Shown: positions 23,755 to 32,870 of the stretch, one piece after another
How positions within the stretch are numbered: the first letter of the stretch is position 1
Layout: the number at the start of each line of letters is the position of its first letter
Origin: Akkermansia muciniphila
GTDB lineage: Bacteria > Verrucomicrobiota > Verrucomicrobiia > Opitutales > UBA953
Direction: 5' to 3'
DNA: 40,174 nucleotides
Assembly (NCBI GenBank): GCA_943331445.1
Contig: CALQLO010000017.1
Coordinates: 1 to 40,174, forward strand
Program-made: the position numbers and the translations under genes
Notes under the pieces: generated by a model
What the model was told of the DNA's origin: nothing
Seen by the model: the letters and a program-made list of their open reading frames with translations, nothing else
The model's database searches: none

Positions 23755-24506
23755 GCCGTCTTGGTCAGGTGGGATTTCATCTCGGCGACCGCGCTGCGGA
23801 TGCCGGTGAAGAGCGCGCGCGAGACGATGGAGTGACCGATGTTGAGTTCGTGGAGATGCGGAAGGGTTAGAATGGCCCCAATGTTATCATAATTGATACC
23901 GTGGCCCGCGTTGACCACGAGGCCGAGTTCGTGAGCCAAGGTGCAGCCCGCACGGAGCCGCGCGAGTTCGGCCGCCGCGGCCTCGGTTTTCCAAGCATTG
24001 GCGAAGGCTCCGGTGTGCAACTCGATAACTGGAGCTCCCGCGCGAGCCGCCGCACGAATGTGGGATTCGTCCGGGCCGATGAAAAGCGAGACCTCGATAC
24101 CCGCCGCCGTGAGCTCGCGGGTGGTTTGAGTGACGCGCTCGAGTTGACCGGCGACATCGAGGCCACCTTCCGTGGTCACCTCTTCGCGTGATTCAGGGAC
24201 CAGGCACGCCGCCGCCGGGCGGAGTTGGCGCGCAAAGTCCACCATCGCAGAAGTGCAGGCCATCTCAAGGTTAAGGCGGACGCCCGCCTGTTGGGCGATG
24301 GCGTGGACATCGCCGTCTTGGATGTGGCGACGATCTTCGCGGAGATGCACCGTGATGCCGTCGGCGCCGCCCGCAAGGGCCTCACGGGTAAATGCGACGA
24401 GGTTAGGCTCGGCGTGCGGGGAAGTGTGCGTGCCGCGATAGCGTGCCTGCCGCAAGGTCGCGGCATGGTCGATATTCACTCCCAGGAGGATACGCGGTTG
24501 GCTCAT
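23751..24506 (-). CDS. pdxJ: Pyridoxine 5'-phosphate synthase
   Basis: A 251-residue TIM-barrel enzyme that condenses 3-amino-1-hydroxyacetone phosphate with deoxyxylulose 5-phosphate, giving pyridoxine phosphate in the DXP-dependent vitamin B6 pathway. Family blocks are LLGVNIDHAATLRQAR, GADGITVHLREDRRHI, LNLEMACTSAM, VSLFIGPDESHI, VIELHTGAFA and VVNAGHGINYDNI, followed by LHELNIGHSIVSRALF. Length is typical. Its ATG overlaps the stop of the transglutaminase-like gene (24503-24506) and its stop overlaps acpS, so three genes are translationally coupled. Confidence 0.97.
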   Translation of the reverse strand: MSQPRILLGVNIDHAATLRQARYRGTHTSPHAEPNLVAFTREALAGGADGITVHLREDRRHIQDGDVHAIAQQAGVRLNLEMACTSAMVDFARQLRPAAACLVPESREEVTTEGGLDVAGQLERVTQTTRELTAAGIEVSLFIGPDESHIRAAARAGAPVIELHTGAFANAWKTEAAAAELARLRAGCTLAHELGLVVNAGHGINYDNIGAILTLPHLHELNIGHSIVSRALFTGIRSAVAEMKSHLTKTA

Positions 24507-26644
24507 TTCTTCAGCTTCTCGAGAGTCTTTTGGAGCTTCTCGGACTCAAGGGCCAGACGTTTAGCCCGACCCGGGTCGCCGCACTTGTCGAAGTATCCTT
24601 GGATAAGGTCGAGCAGGCCTACTAATGCTTTCAGGCGGAAGACATCCGCCCCGGCACCATTCCCCATGCGCCGGCGGTAGACCCGTTCGATTTCGGAGAG
24701 AAAGGGCGCTTCGAGCTTCGGGTCACCCTTCACGGCTTCGTAGTATCCCTCGAGCAGGATGCGGAAGGTTGGCAGATGGTCGGCGTTATCTTCTAGGGCT
24801 CGGCGGTGGAGGTTGCTGAGCTTCTCGGCGTTCTTCGTGCGATCCTTCATGAGCACCGAGGATTCTCGGGCGACGGCCTTCTGGACGATGTCATAGCGCG
24901 TGCGGTCATATTCCCCACGGCGCTTCTTTTCGGATATCAGTCGATCGTAGGCACGCTTACAGCTCAGGAAGATCTCGTCCTCCGTCATGGTTGGGAAGAG
25001 GTGTTTCTCCTCCATTTCGTCGGCGAGGTCGCGCATGTCGGGCCACTCATCGAAGGCACGGCGCATCTCGGTGACGAAGCCTTTCCATTCTTCGGTCTTC
25101 ACGGCTGGGCCGATTTTCTCGAGGCAGGCTGCATAGGACCGCCAAGCTTCCAGGCAGCGATTGGCGGCGGTCACGGCGAGTCGCAGGCTTTCCCGTTGGG
25201 CGTCGAGGTTGCCAGCGGCGGCGTAAATCTGGGCGGCGAGCTGGAGTCGCTGGCATTTAGCGAAGCGTTCACCGCGACGCTGGGCATCGCCGAGGATTTG
25301 CACTTCGAATTCGCCGACAGTCTGACGGGTTTGCGGGTCAGTGGTGTGACCGCAGGCGTAGCCGTCGTTATAACGGCCCGTGTTCATGCTCCATTCGTGA
25401 TCTTTGCGGAGATAGGCGAACCAGGCGTGGCCACCGCGATTACCATCGCCAGTGACATAAGCGGCGGGGATACCGAAAGCTCGGGCGGTATTCGCCGCGA
25501 AGTGAGCCTGATGCATACAGATACCGCCAATCTCAAAAATCTCCTTGAGGGTGCCTTCGGAGGGGGCTGGGAGCTTGGTCTTCTCATGGGTGACGTAATC
25601 CATGCGGTAGCGGATCATGCCGTAACTTGGCGCCCATTCGCCGAGAGAGCGAAGTTTGGGCTGGGATAAAGCCCAGGTCATTTCTTCTTCCGTGGCCGTC
25701 GCACCAACGACCCAGATTAAGTCGGTGGCGGAGGCCTTGCGGACGTCATTGGCGAGGCGTCCGGACTCGGTGTTGGTCTTAAAGTAGCGATAGCGGGTGA
25801 GGGCATCGGTGGTGCAGGCGGACCCGCCGTCAAAACGGTTCCAACTTAAGGGCTGGTCGAAGACAAGCGCGCAGGCGATTTGCAGGTTCTCGTATTTGCC
25901 ACGTTGGGCGACCGTGTCATCCGCCGCCAAGGTGGACCAGATGCGCAACGCTTCGGCGGCGTCATCTTCTGGCTTCAAGGTGAGGGCGAATTTCTCGAGT
26001 AGCTCGGGCCGCGTGAGTAAGTCGGAGAGGAGCGAGCTGAGTTTTTCGCCCCCTTGGGCGGCCGTACGCAAGGCATCAGGGGTGACCCGTCGAATGAAGA
26101 GCGACTGGGTCATGCCGAGCGCGAATACCCGGCTTTCCCAAAGGCGGTTATAGCGATCGATGCCGGCGGTGCTCGCCGTAGAGGCAAGTGCCGGGAGGAG
26201 GCCTTTCTCAAGTCGGGCCAAGTGGTCCTCCCATTTCCCGTCCTTCAGTCGGGCGTGTGCGTCCTCAATCAAGACGGCGAGGAATTTTGGGTCGACGAGC
26301 GCCGTCCCCTCGAATCGGTAAGGCTTCAGTTCGATAACGACGGTTTTCTCGGGGATGACGACGACGGGTTCGACCATCTTGACGGGCTCCGTGGGCTTGA
26401 CGACTTTCTCGACGATGGGCTCCGGTTTCTTTTCTGGTTCGGTTACCTTGGGCACCTCCACAACCTTGGGCACTTCTTTGACGACGACGACGGGCGCATC
26501 TGGTTTCTGGTTAGCGGACCAGATGAACCACCCGGCGGCGGCGAGCAGGGCGCCGCCCAGGAGTAAGACGGGCCAATTGGTCTGGCTACTGCGGCGGGCG
26601 AGGACGGGGGCGGGCTTGCGTGGGGGAATTGAAGGAGGGGCCAT
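24503..26644 (-). CDS. Membrane-anchored protein with a transglutaminase-like domain
   Basis: A 713-residue protein with one N-terminal transmembrane helix (WPVLLLGGALLAAAGWFIW, about 24-42). A low-complexity Val/Pro/Glu/Lys stretch follows (about 50-105), resembling the TonB-type periplasm-spanning linker. Around residues 365-425 lies a transglutaminase/papain-like core: GGICMHQAHFAANTARAFG carries the probable nucleophile Cys (about 373), and GNRGGHAWFAYL the His (about 402). The third position, usually Asp, aligns with Asn in EWSMNTG. The rest is largely helical and rich in charged residues, with TPR-like character (about 460-560). It probably acts in the envelope, as a peptidase, transferase or non-catalytic binder. 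It overlaps pdxJ by 4 bases and lies 77 bases after uvrA. I do not recognise a named family for the full length. Confidence 0.7.
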   Translation of the reverse strand: MAPPSIPPRKPAPVLARRSSQTNWPVLLLGGALLAAAGWFIWSANQKPDAPVVVVKEVPKVVEVPKVTEPEKKPEPIVEKVVKPTEPVKMVEPVVVIPEKTVVIELKPYRFEGTALVDPKFLAVLIEDAHARLKDGKWEDHLARLEKGLLPALASTASTAGIDRYNRLWESRVFALGMTQSLFIRRVTPDALRTAAQGGEKLSSLLSDLLTRPELLEKFALTLKPEDDAAEALRIWSTLAADDTVAQRGKYENLQIACALVFDQPLSWNRFDGGSACTTDALTRYRYFKTNTESGRLANDVRKASATDLIWVVGATATEEEMTWALSQPKLRSLGEWAPSYGMIRYRMDYVTHEKTKLPAPSEGTLKEIFEIGGICMHQAHFAANTARAFGIPAAYVTGDGNRGGHAWFAYLRKDHEWSMNTGRYNDGYACGHTTDPQTRQTVGEFEVQILGDAQRRGERFAKCQRLQLAAQIYAAAGNLDAQRESLRLAVTAANRCLEAWRSYAACLEKIGPAVKTEEWKGFVTEMRRAFDEWPDMRDLADEMEEKHLFPTMTEDEIFLSCKRAYDRLISEKKRRGEYDRTRYDIVQKAVARESSVLMKDRTKNAEKLSNLHRRALEDNADHLPTFRILLEGYYEAVKGDPKLEAPFLSEIERVYRRRMGNGAGADVFRLKALVGLLDLIQGYFDKCGDPGRAKRLALESEKLQKTLEKLKK

Positions 26645-26721
26645 GGTCGACGGCGTGACAATGGCTTTGGCCGGGCGATGGTCAAAAGAACATCACCTCC
26701 CCTCCCCAATTAACTGCTGAT

Positions 26722-29700
26722 TTAACTGCGATTGAGGGCCTTGCCGCGCTCAAGCGTTAGGCGCAAGGAGGGCGCGGTCGGCGATTTCCGATGGGCAGCG
26801 AGGGATTCCGGGTCACCCGCATGGACCAACTGCCCGCCGGCATTGCCGCCTTCTGGGCCGATTTCCACCACCCAGTCGGCTTCGGCAATCACGTCCGGGT
26901 GGTGCTCGATGACAATCACGGTGTGGCCTTGATCAATGAGTGCATGCACGAGCTCAATGAGGCGTCGGCAATCCGATTGATGGAGTCCGATGGTTGGCTC
27001 TTCGAGGATGTAGAGGTTCGGGCGAATCTCTCCGCGCGACCGTTCGCGGAAGGTGGGCAGGCCTTGAGCCAGTTCGCTGACCAGTTTGAGTCGCTGGGCT
27101 TCGCCGCCGGAGAGTGTGGGGCTGCTTTGTCCTAGGGTTAAATAGCCCAAGCCGGTTTTCACCATCAGCTTACACAGGTCGCCCAGCTTCGCGTCGAAGG
27201 AGAGAAACTCGGCCGCTTCCTCAAACGTCATCGCTAAGAGGTCCGCCGCAGACTTGCCGTTCCATTGAATGGCTTTGGCGGCGGCGCCGTAGCGAGTACC
27301 CGCGCATTCTTCGCACGGCACATAAGTATCCGGCAGGAAGCTCATCTCGAGTTTGATTCGGCCCGCGCCTGAGCAGCATTCGCAACGGCCGCCGGAAGTG
27401 TTGAAAGAGAAGAAGCCGGCCGTATGGCCACGGATGGCTGCTTCAGGGAGCGAGGCCAGCCGTTCGCGGATAAGGTCCCACGCGCCGATGTAAGTCGCTG
27501 GGGTGGAGCGAGGGGTCTTGCCGATGGGCTCTTGGTCTACGACGACTAATTGGCGGAAGCTTTTCAGTCCAGAAAGGGAGGTGAAGGCAGGCTTTCCTGC
27601 GTGCGATACCGCGGTGAGTGCTTCCTTGCCGGTCAGCCCATCTTTCTTTTTGACGATGGTCGCGCGGATGGCCGGGGCGAGCAGATCGGTGATGAGGGTG
27701 CTCTTGCCAGCGCCGGAAACGCCGCAGACGACGGTGAGTCGTCCGACTGGGAACTGTACGTCGAAGCCCTTCAGGTTGCGCAACGCAGCGTGCTTGAGTT
27801 TAATCCATTCGGCCGGAGCACCTTGACCGACGACTGGACGGCGCGTCCCGCGGAGCGGATGCGGGATGGCTTCTTTGAGGAAGCGGCCCGTGACAGAGTC
27901 CGCGCGTTTTTCGAGCGCGGCGGCGGTGCCTTGGGCGACAATTTCGCCACCATGAACGCCTGCGCCTGGGCCCATGTCCACCACGAGGTCGGCGGCCCGC
28001 ATGGTGTCTTCATCGTGTTCGACGACGAGCACGGTATTGCCGCGATCGCGGAGTCCGCGAAGTGACTCGATGAGTCGGTCGTTGTCGCGCGGGTGCAGTC
28101 CGATGCTCGGTTCATCGAGCACGTAGAGCGCGCCCGAGAGCGTGGAGCCGAGTTGGGCGGCGAGGCGGATGCGTTGGGCTTCGCCGCCGGAGAGGGTGTC
28201 CGCTCCGCGATCGAGGGCCAGATAACCGAGGCCGACGGAGTCGAGAAAGCGTAAGCGAGCGCCAATTTCGGGTAACAACGCCCCGACAATGGCTTTTTCG
28301 CGGGCTTCAAGTTTCAGGCTGCTAAGAAATTCCAGTGATTCATCTGGTTGCAGACGAAGCAGTCCTGGCAATGAGAGCGAGCGTCCCTTGGGGCCGGCGA
28401 GTTTGACGGAACGCCCGATGGGGCCAAGGCGTTCGCCATGGCAGGTGGGGCAGATTTTCTCACCGACCCGGTCGGCGATGGCATTCTCATTCAGAGACTC
28501 TTCTTCATCGGCGGAGAACGTGGTGACTTCCAGTCCATGGCCGCGGCAATCCGGGCACCAGCCGCGGGGCGAGTTCCAGGAGAGATGCTTCGGGTCGACT
28601 TCCGGGAAGGATTCGCCGGTAGCAGGGTCGCTTCGGGCCGTCGAGAAGTAGCCTAGCTGGTGACCATGTGGATCAAGGAGCACGCAGGCGTTTTTCCCGG
28701 AGGCCAGTGCCTGGCGGACTAAGGTGCGGAGGGCTTTTTCGCCGGACTCTTCCGTTTCATCCGGGAGAAGGATTAAACCGTCAGGCCGGATTTCACCAAA
28801 GATGGCGTCGACGTCGTGCTCGGAGTAGCGATCGAGTCCGTCGAAGCCATCGACTTTGAGCATCTTGCCGTCGCAACGCAGGAGGCGCAGGCCTTTCGTT
28901 TCCGCCCACTCAGCGAGGGGGCGATGGTGCCCCTTGCGGGCGCGGACCAGCGGCGCGGCCACGAGCAAGGAGCCTTTCTTGAGCGCCTTGGCTTTCTTGG
29001 CGACCAGACGGACGACCGCGTCCTCGGTCATTTCTTCGAGGGGCTCGCCGGTTGTCGGGCTATGGAGCACGCCCGCCCGGGCAAAGAGCACGCGGAGGTA
29101 TTGCGCGACCTCGGTGACCGTGGCCACCGTCGATTTGGCGGAGCCGCGCGTCACGCGTTGTTCAATCGCGACCGTGGGCGGGAGGCCGGTGAGTGAGTCG
29201 ATGTCGGGCTTGGGGAGTTGTTCGACAAACTGGCGTGCGTAAGCGGAGACGCATTCGAGGAAGCGGCGCTGACCTTCCGCAAACAAGATATCGAAAGCCA
29301 AGGATGATTTGCCGGAGCCGGAGACACCCGTCATCACGGTGAGCGAGCCGTGCGGAATTTCGAGGGAGACGTCTTTGAGGTTATGCTCGCGGGCGCCGCG
29401 CAGGGAGATGGAAGTCGGGCGTGGGCGGCTCTTTCGGGTTTCGGCCTCGGCGAAGGCTTCGTCACCTTTGGCGAGAAATTCGCCGGTCACCGTGCCCGCG
29501 AGGGCGACTTGAGCGGGTGTGCCTTGCGCGACCAGGTGGCCGCCGCCGGGCCCGGCTTCGGGCCCCATCTCCATAATCCAATCGCAGGCTTTTAGCACAT
29601 CGAGCTGGTGCTCGACGACGATGAGTGAGTGGCCGGCCTCGGTGAGGCGGTGGAGTAAGCCGATCAAGCGGGAGACATCTTCGCGATGAAGCCCCGTCGT

Positions 29701-32238
29701 CGGTTCATCAAGCAAGAGGAGTGCGCCGCGCTTACGGGTATCGATTTTAGAGAGGTAGCGAACGAGCTTGAGTCGCTGGGCTTCGCCCCCGGAGAGGGTC
29801 GTGAGTGGCTGGCCCATCGAGAGATAGCCGAGCCCAACTTCCTCGAGGCATGCGAGTTGCGTGGAGGCCGGGGTGCGCGCACCGAGGAAATTGCGGGCGT
29901 CCGTGATCGACATTGCTAGGAGGTCCCCGACAGATTTGCCGTCGTACTGGAAAGCGAGCACCTCGTCGCGAAAGCGTTTACCATTACAGGACGGACAGGG
30001 CAGGGCGACATCCGAGACGAATTGCATCTCCACCGTTTCCCAGCCTGCCCCGCCGCAACGTTCGCAGCGCCCTTCGCCGGCATTGAAGGAGAAGTGCGAA
30101 GGCGTGAGACCAGCGGCTTTGGCTTCGGCCGAGTTGCCAATCAAATTACGTATCGCATCCCAGGCGCCGACGTAGAGGGCTGGATTCGAGCGCGGCGTGC
30201 GCGTGGCAGGCGATTGATCGACCAAGGCGACCTCTTCGGGTTCTTTGTCGAACTTGAGCCACTTGGATTCATCGGCTTGATCGCCGGACTCAGGGTCACG
30301 TCGGCCGATGACTTGGTGAAGTAGGGTCGATTTTCCCGAGCCAGACACGCCGCAGAGACCGACGAGTCGACCCAGCGGGATGGTGCAGGCAAAGTCGCGC
30401 AGATTATTCACTGTGGCGCCCGTGACGCGCAGGCGCGGAGTCGTATCGTCGACGCTGCGTGGGGCGCGTTTCTCAGGTTGGCGGCGGCCGGAGAGCCAAT
30501 TGCCCGTCGCTGATTCTTTCAGCTTCAAGATGCCTTTGGGTGGGCCTTGGTAAAGTAGGTGCCCGCCTTCGGCGCCGGGCCGCGGCCCGATTTCGATGAG
30601 CCAATCGGCGGCACGCATGACCGACTCATCATGCTCGACGACCACGACCGTATTGCCTTGCTCGACGAGCCCACGGAGGATTCCCACCATGCGGGATAAA
30701 TCACGGGCGTGCATGCCGACGCTGGGTTCATCGAGGACGAAGACCGTATCCGCCAGACAAGCGCCGAGGCAGGAGGTCAGGTTCACGCGTTGGACTTCGC
30801 CACCCGAGAGCGTGCGCGAAAGACGATCTAAGGCGAGGTAGCCGAGACCCACCGCTTCAAGGTAGCCGAGGCGGGCGAGAATCGCCTCGAGGGCGTGGTC
30901 GGCCGGATGCCGTGAGTCTTTCGGCGCCAGTGGGGCGAGTAAGCGGCGTAAGTCCGTGACCGGGATGGCGTAAAGTTCCGGGAGGGTCTTGGCCTGCCAG
31001 CGCCAGCAGAGAGATTCTTCGCGAAAGCGGCGACCTTGGCACTTGGGGCACTGCTCGTAGGCGCGCCAGCGCGATAGGAAGACGCGTACATGCATCTTGT
31101 AAGTCGATGATTCGAGCCAACGGAAGAACCCACGGATCCCGTACCATTTGGAATCCCACTCACCGGGGACATAGCTGGGCTCGCCGTTTTCGACGAACTT
31201 GCGATGGGCGGCGGAGAGTTTCTTCCATGGAACGTCGAGCGGGATACCCTCCTTGCGACACGCCTTGGCGAGGTCTTTCTGCGATTCGCCGTAGACTGTA
31301 CCTTGGAAGGAGGCGATGGCGCCTTCCGCCAAGGTGAGGGCCGGATTCGGGATGATTTTATTCCAGTCGAGTCCGATGACGCGGCCGAAGCCTCGGCATT
31401 CAGGGCAGGCGCCGACGGGCGAATTAAAAGAGAAGAGCGCCGGCGAGGCCGGGCGGAATTTTCGTCCATTGACGGGCGATTCTAGGGCTTCGCTGTAGCG
31501 CGATAATTCGCTGCCTTGATCGTCGAGTAGGCGAAGTCTGCCGCCGCCAAGCCGGAAGGCGGCGAGGGCCGCTTCGTGAAAGCGGGAGGCCTGAGTTTTC
31601 GATACCGTCACCCGGTCCTGGATGATGAGGAGCTCGGTCGCTTCGGCCGGAATTTCATCTTCAGTAAGGCGGATGCGCTGGCCATGGGCGAAGGCGCGGT
31701 TGAAACCTGCCCGGGTAAACTCTTCGGCGATGGTCTTCCATCCGAGCGACTCCGGTTTGCCCACGGCGAAGGCCAGGGAGATGGATTGGTCATGGAAGCG
31801 CTCCAGCGAGTCATGCCACGCGGCATCGGGACCACGCGGGATGACGGCGAGGCCGCTGGCCGGGTCGATGAGTTCGGCTCGGTGGGCGAACCAGACTTTA
31901 AACCAATCGCACAACTCCGTCATCGTACCGACCGTCGAGCGGGAGGTGCGGACGGCGTTGCCTTGCTTGATGGCGACGGACGGACGGACGTTTTCCGCGG
32001 AGTCGAGGGCTGGCGAAGGGAGCAGTTCGAGGAACTGGCGGACGTAGGGGCTGAACGTTTCGACGTAGCGCCGTTGCCCCTCCGCGTGCAGGGTGTCAAA
32101 AACGAGCGAGGACTTGCCGGCACCGCTGAGGCCGGTGACTACGACTAGTTTTCCGACCGGGATATCGACGTCGAAACCCTTCAGGTTGTTCTGGCGAACG
32201 CCGCGGAGGCGAATGGCGTCTGGTCGGGGGGCGGTCAT
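26722..32238 (-). CDS. uvrA: Excinuclease ABC subunit A, double-length (two UvrA units in tandem)
   Basis: An 1838-residue nucleotide-excision-repair damage sensor, about twice the usual 940. Two full UvrA units are fused, with four ABC ATPase modules. Walker A motifs lie near residues 36 (GLSGAGKS), 629 (GVSGSGKS), 969 (GVSGSGKS) and 1505 (GVSGAGKS); ABC signatures near 475 (LSGGEVQR), 813, 1347 and 1707 (LSGGEAQR). Each unit retains Cys-x2-Cys zinc sites (CPECRGFG, CERCGGAG, CPDCRGHG, CECCSGAG). The last Walker B reads LYILEEPTIGLH, with Glu where Asp is usual. Double-length UvrA is known in chlamydiae. ATG at 32238 was chosen because GGAGGG lies six bases upstream, one of the few clear Shine-Dalgarno sites here; a GTG seven codons earlier is less likely. 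It follows the 5-formyl-THF cyclo-ligase gene by 45 bases. Confidence 0.95.
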   Translation of the reverse strand: MTAPRPDAIRLRGVRQNNLKGFDVDIPVGKLVVVTGLSGAGKSSLVFDTLHAEGQRRYVETFSPYVRQFLELLPSPALDSAENVRPSVAIKQGNAVRTSRSTVGTMTELCDWFKVWFAHRAELIDPASGLAVIPRGPDAAWHDSLERFHDQSISLAFAVGKPESLGWKTIAEEFTRAGFNRAFAHGQRIRLTEDEIPAEATELLIIQDRVTVSKTQASRFHEAALAAFRLGGGRLRLLDDQGSELSRYSEALESPVNGRKFRPASPALFSFNSPVGACPECRGFGRVIGLDWNKIIPNPALTLAEGAIASFQGTVYGESQKDLAKACRKEGIPLDVPWKKLSAAHRKFVENGEPSYVPGEWDSKWYGIRGFFRWLESSTYKMHVRVFLSRWRAYEQCPKCQGRRFREESLCWRWQAKTLPELYAIPVTDLRRLLAPLAPKDSRHPADHALEAILARLGYLEAVGLGYLALDRLSRTLSGGEVQRVNLTSCLGACLADTVFVLDEPSVGMHARDLSRMVGILRGLVEQGNTVVVVEHDESVMRAADWLIEIGPRPGAEGGHLLYQGPPKGILKLKESATGNWLSGRRQPEKRAPRSVDDTTPRLRVTGATVNNLRDFACTIPLGRLVGLCGVSGSGKSTLLHQVIGRRDPESGDQADESKWLKFDKEPEEVALVDQSPATRTPRSNPALYVGAWDAIRNLIGNSAEAKAAGLTPSHFSFNAGEGRCERCGGAGWETVEMQFVSDVALPCPSCNGKRFRDEVLAFQYDGKSVGDLLAMSITDARNFLGARTPASTQLACLEEVGLGYLSMGQPLTTLSGGEAQRLKLVRYLSKIDTRKRGALLLLDEPTTGLHREDVSRLIGLLHRLTEAGHSLIVVEHQLDVLKACDWIMEMGPEAGPGGGHLVAQGTPAQVALAGTVTGEFLAKGDEAFAEAETRKSRPRPTSISLRGAREHNLKDVSLEIPHGSLTVMTGVSGSGKSSLAFDILFAEGQRRFLECVSAYARQFVEQLPKPDIDSLTGLPPTVAIEQRVTRGSAKSTVATVTEVAQYLRVLFARAGVLHSPTTGEPLEEMTEDAVVRLVAKKAKALKKGSLLVAAPLVRARKGHHRPLAEWAETKGLRLLRCDGKMLKVDGFDGLDRYSEHDVDAIFGEIRPDGLILLPDETEESGEKALRTLVRQALASGKNACVLLDPHGHQLGYFSTARSDPATGESFPEVDPKHLSWNSPRGWCPDCRGHGLEVTTFSADEEESLNENAIADRVGEKICPTCHGERLGPIGRSVKLAGPKGRSLSLPGLLRLQPDESLEFLSSLKLEAREKAIVGALLPEIGARLRFLDSVGLGYLALDRGADTLSGGEAQRIRLAAQLGSTLSGALYVLDEPSIGLHPRDNDRLIESLRGLRDRGNTVLVVEHDEDTMRAADLVVDMGPGAGVHGGEIVAQGTAAALEKRADSVTGRFLKEAIPHPLRGTRRPVVGQGAPAEWIKLKHAALRNLKGFDVQFPVGRLTVVCGVSGAGKSTLITDLLAPAIRATIVKKKDGLTGKEALTAVSHAGKPAFTSLSGLKSFRQLVVVDQEPIGKTPRSTPATYIGAWDLIRERLASLPEAAIRGHTAGFFSFNTSGGRCECCSGAGRIKLEMSFLPDTYVPCEECAGTRYGAAAKAIQWNGKSAADLLAMTFEEAAEFLSFDAKLGDLCKLMVKTGLGYLTLGQSSPTLSGGEAQRLKLVSELAQGLPTFRERSRGEIRPNLYILEEPTIGLHQSDCRRLIELVHALIDQGHTVIVIEHHPDVIAEADWVVEIGPEGGNAGGQLVHAGDPESLAAHRKSPTAPSLRLTLERGKALNRS

Positions 32239-32283
32239 CGGCGACCCTCCAACGGACACAAAACCTCGCGCTTGGCAAACTTG

Positions 32284-32865
32284 CTAGCGCACTCGGCACC
32301 GAATCACGCCCTGGGGGGTGGCGACGGCCTTAACTTTAATATCATGAGGCTCGTCGGGCAGGCGCGGGACTATCTGGAAGGAATGGGCGTGGCCGAGCAG
32401 GAAGGTCTTCCGGGGTGGTTTGGCCAGAAGTCGGTCATAGAAGCCGCCGCCGAAGCCGAGGCGTCGGCCGGCGTTGTCGAAGCCCAATCCGGGCACGAGG
32501 ATGAGGCCAGCTTCAGCCAGCGTCGCGACTTGTGCCGAGGGCTTTGGTTCACGGATACCGAGGCGAGAGGGCTGGAGGGCTGCGATATCGGTGACCTCGT
32601 GTAGCGTGAGAGCCGTCTTGTTTGTGACGCGCGGAAGTAGCAGTCGCTTACCTTCAAGCAGGGCGATCGCCAGCAGCGCGTCGGTCGGAAGTTCCCCGCC
32701 GAAAGATGCGTAAAGGCAGACCGTCTTCGACTGCTTCCACTCAGGGAGTTGCGTGATGAGGCGAGCGGCGGCATCGCCGGCGACCTGCAACTCGCGGGGC
32801 GTCAGGGCCGTGCGGCGGTCCTTGAGTTCCGCGCGCAGGCGGTCCTTGGCGGCGCGCGTTTCCAT
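32284..32865 (-). CDS. 5-formyltetrahydrofolate cyclo-ligase
   Basis: A 193-residue cytoplasmic enzyme that converts 5-formyl-THF to 5,10-methenyl-THF with ATP, recycling a folate storage form. Evidence is the basic N-terminal helix (AKDRLRAELKDRRTAL), VCLYASFGGELPTDALL, LLLPRVTNK and the signature GRRLGFGGGFYDRLLAK (about 128-144). Length matches the YgfA/MTHFS family. It lies five bases after ctaB and 45 bases before uvrA. No ncRNA typical of the E. coli ygfA region was seen. Confidence 0.93.
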   Translation of the reverse strand: METRAAKDRLRAELKDRRTALTPRELQVAGDAAARLITQLPEWKQSKTVCLYASFGGELPTDALLAIALLEGKRLLLPRVTNKTALTLHEVTDIAALQPSRLGIREPKPSAQVATLAEAGLILVPGLGFDNAGRRLGFGGGFYDRLLAKPPRKTFLLGHAHSFQIVPRLPDEPHDIKVKAVATPQGVIRCRVR

Positions 32866-32870
32866 GCGCT

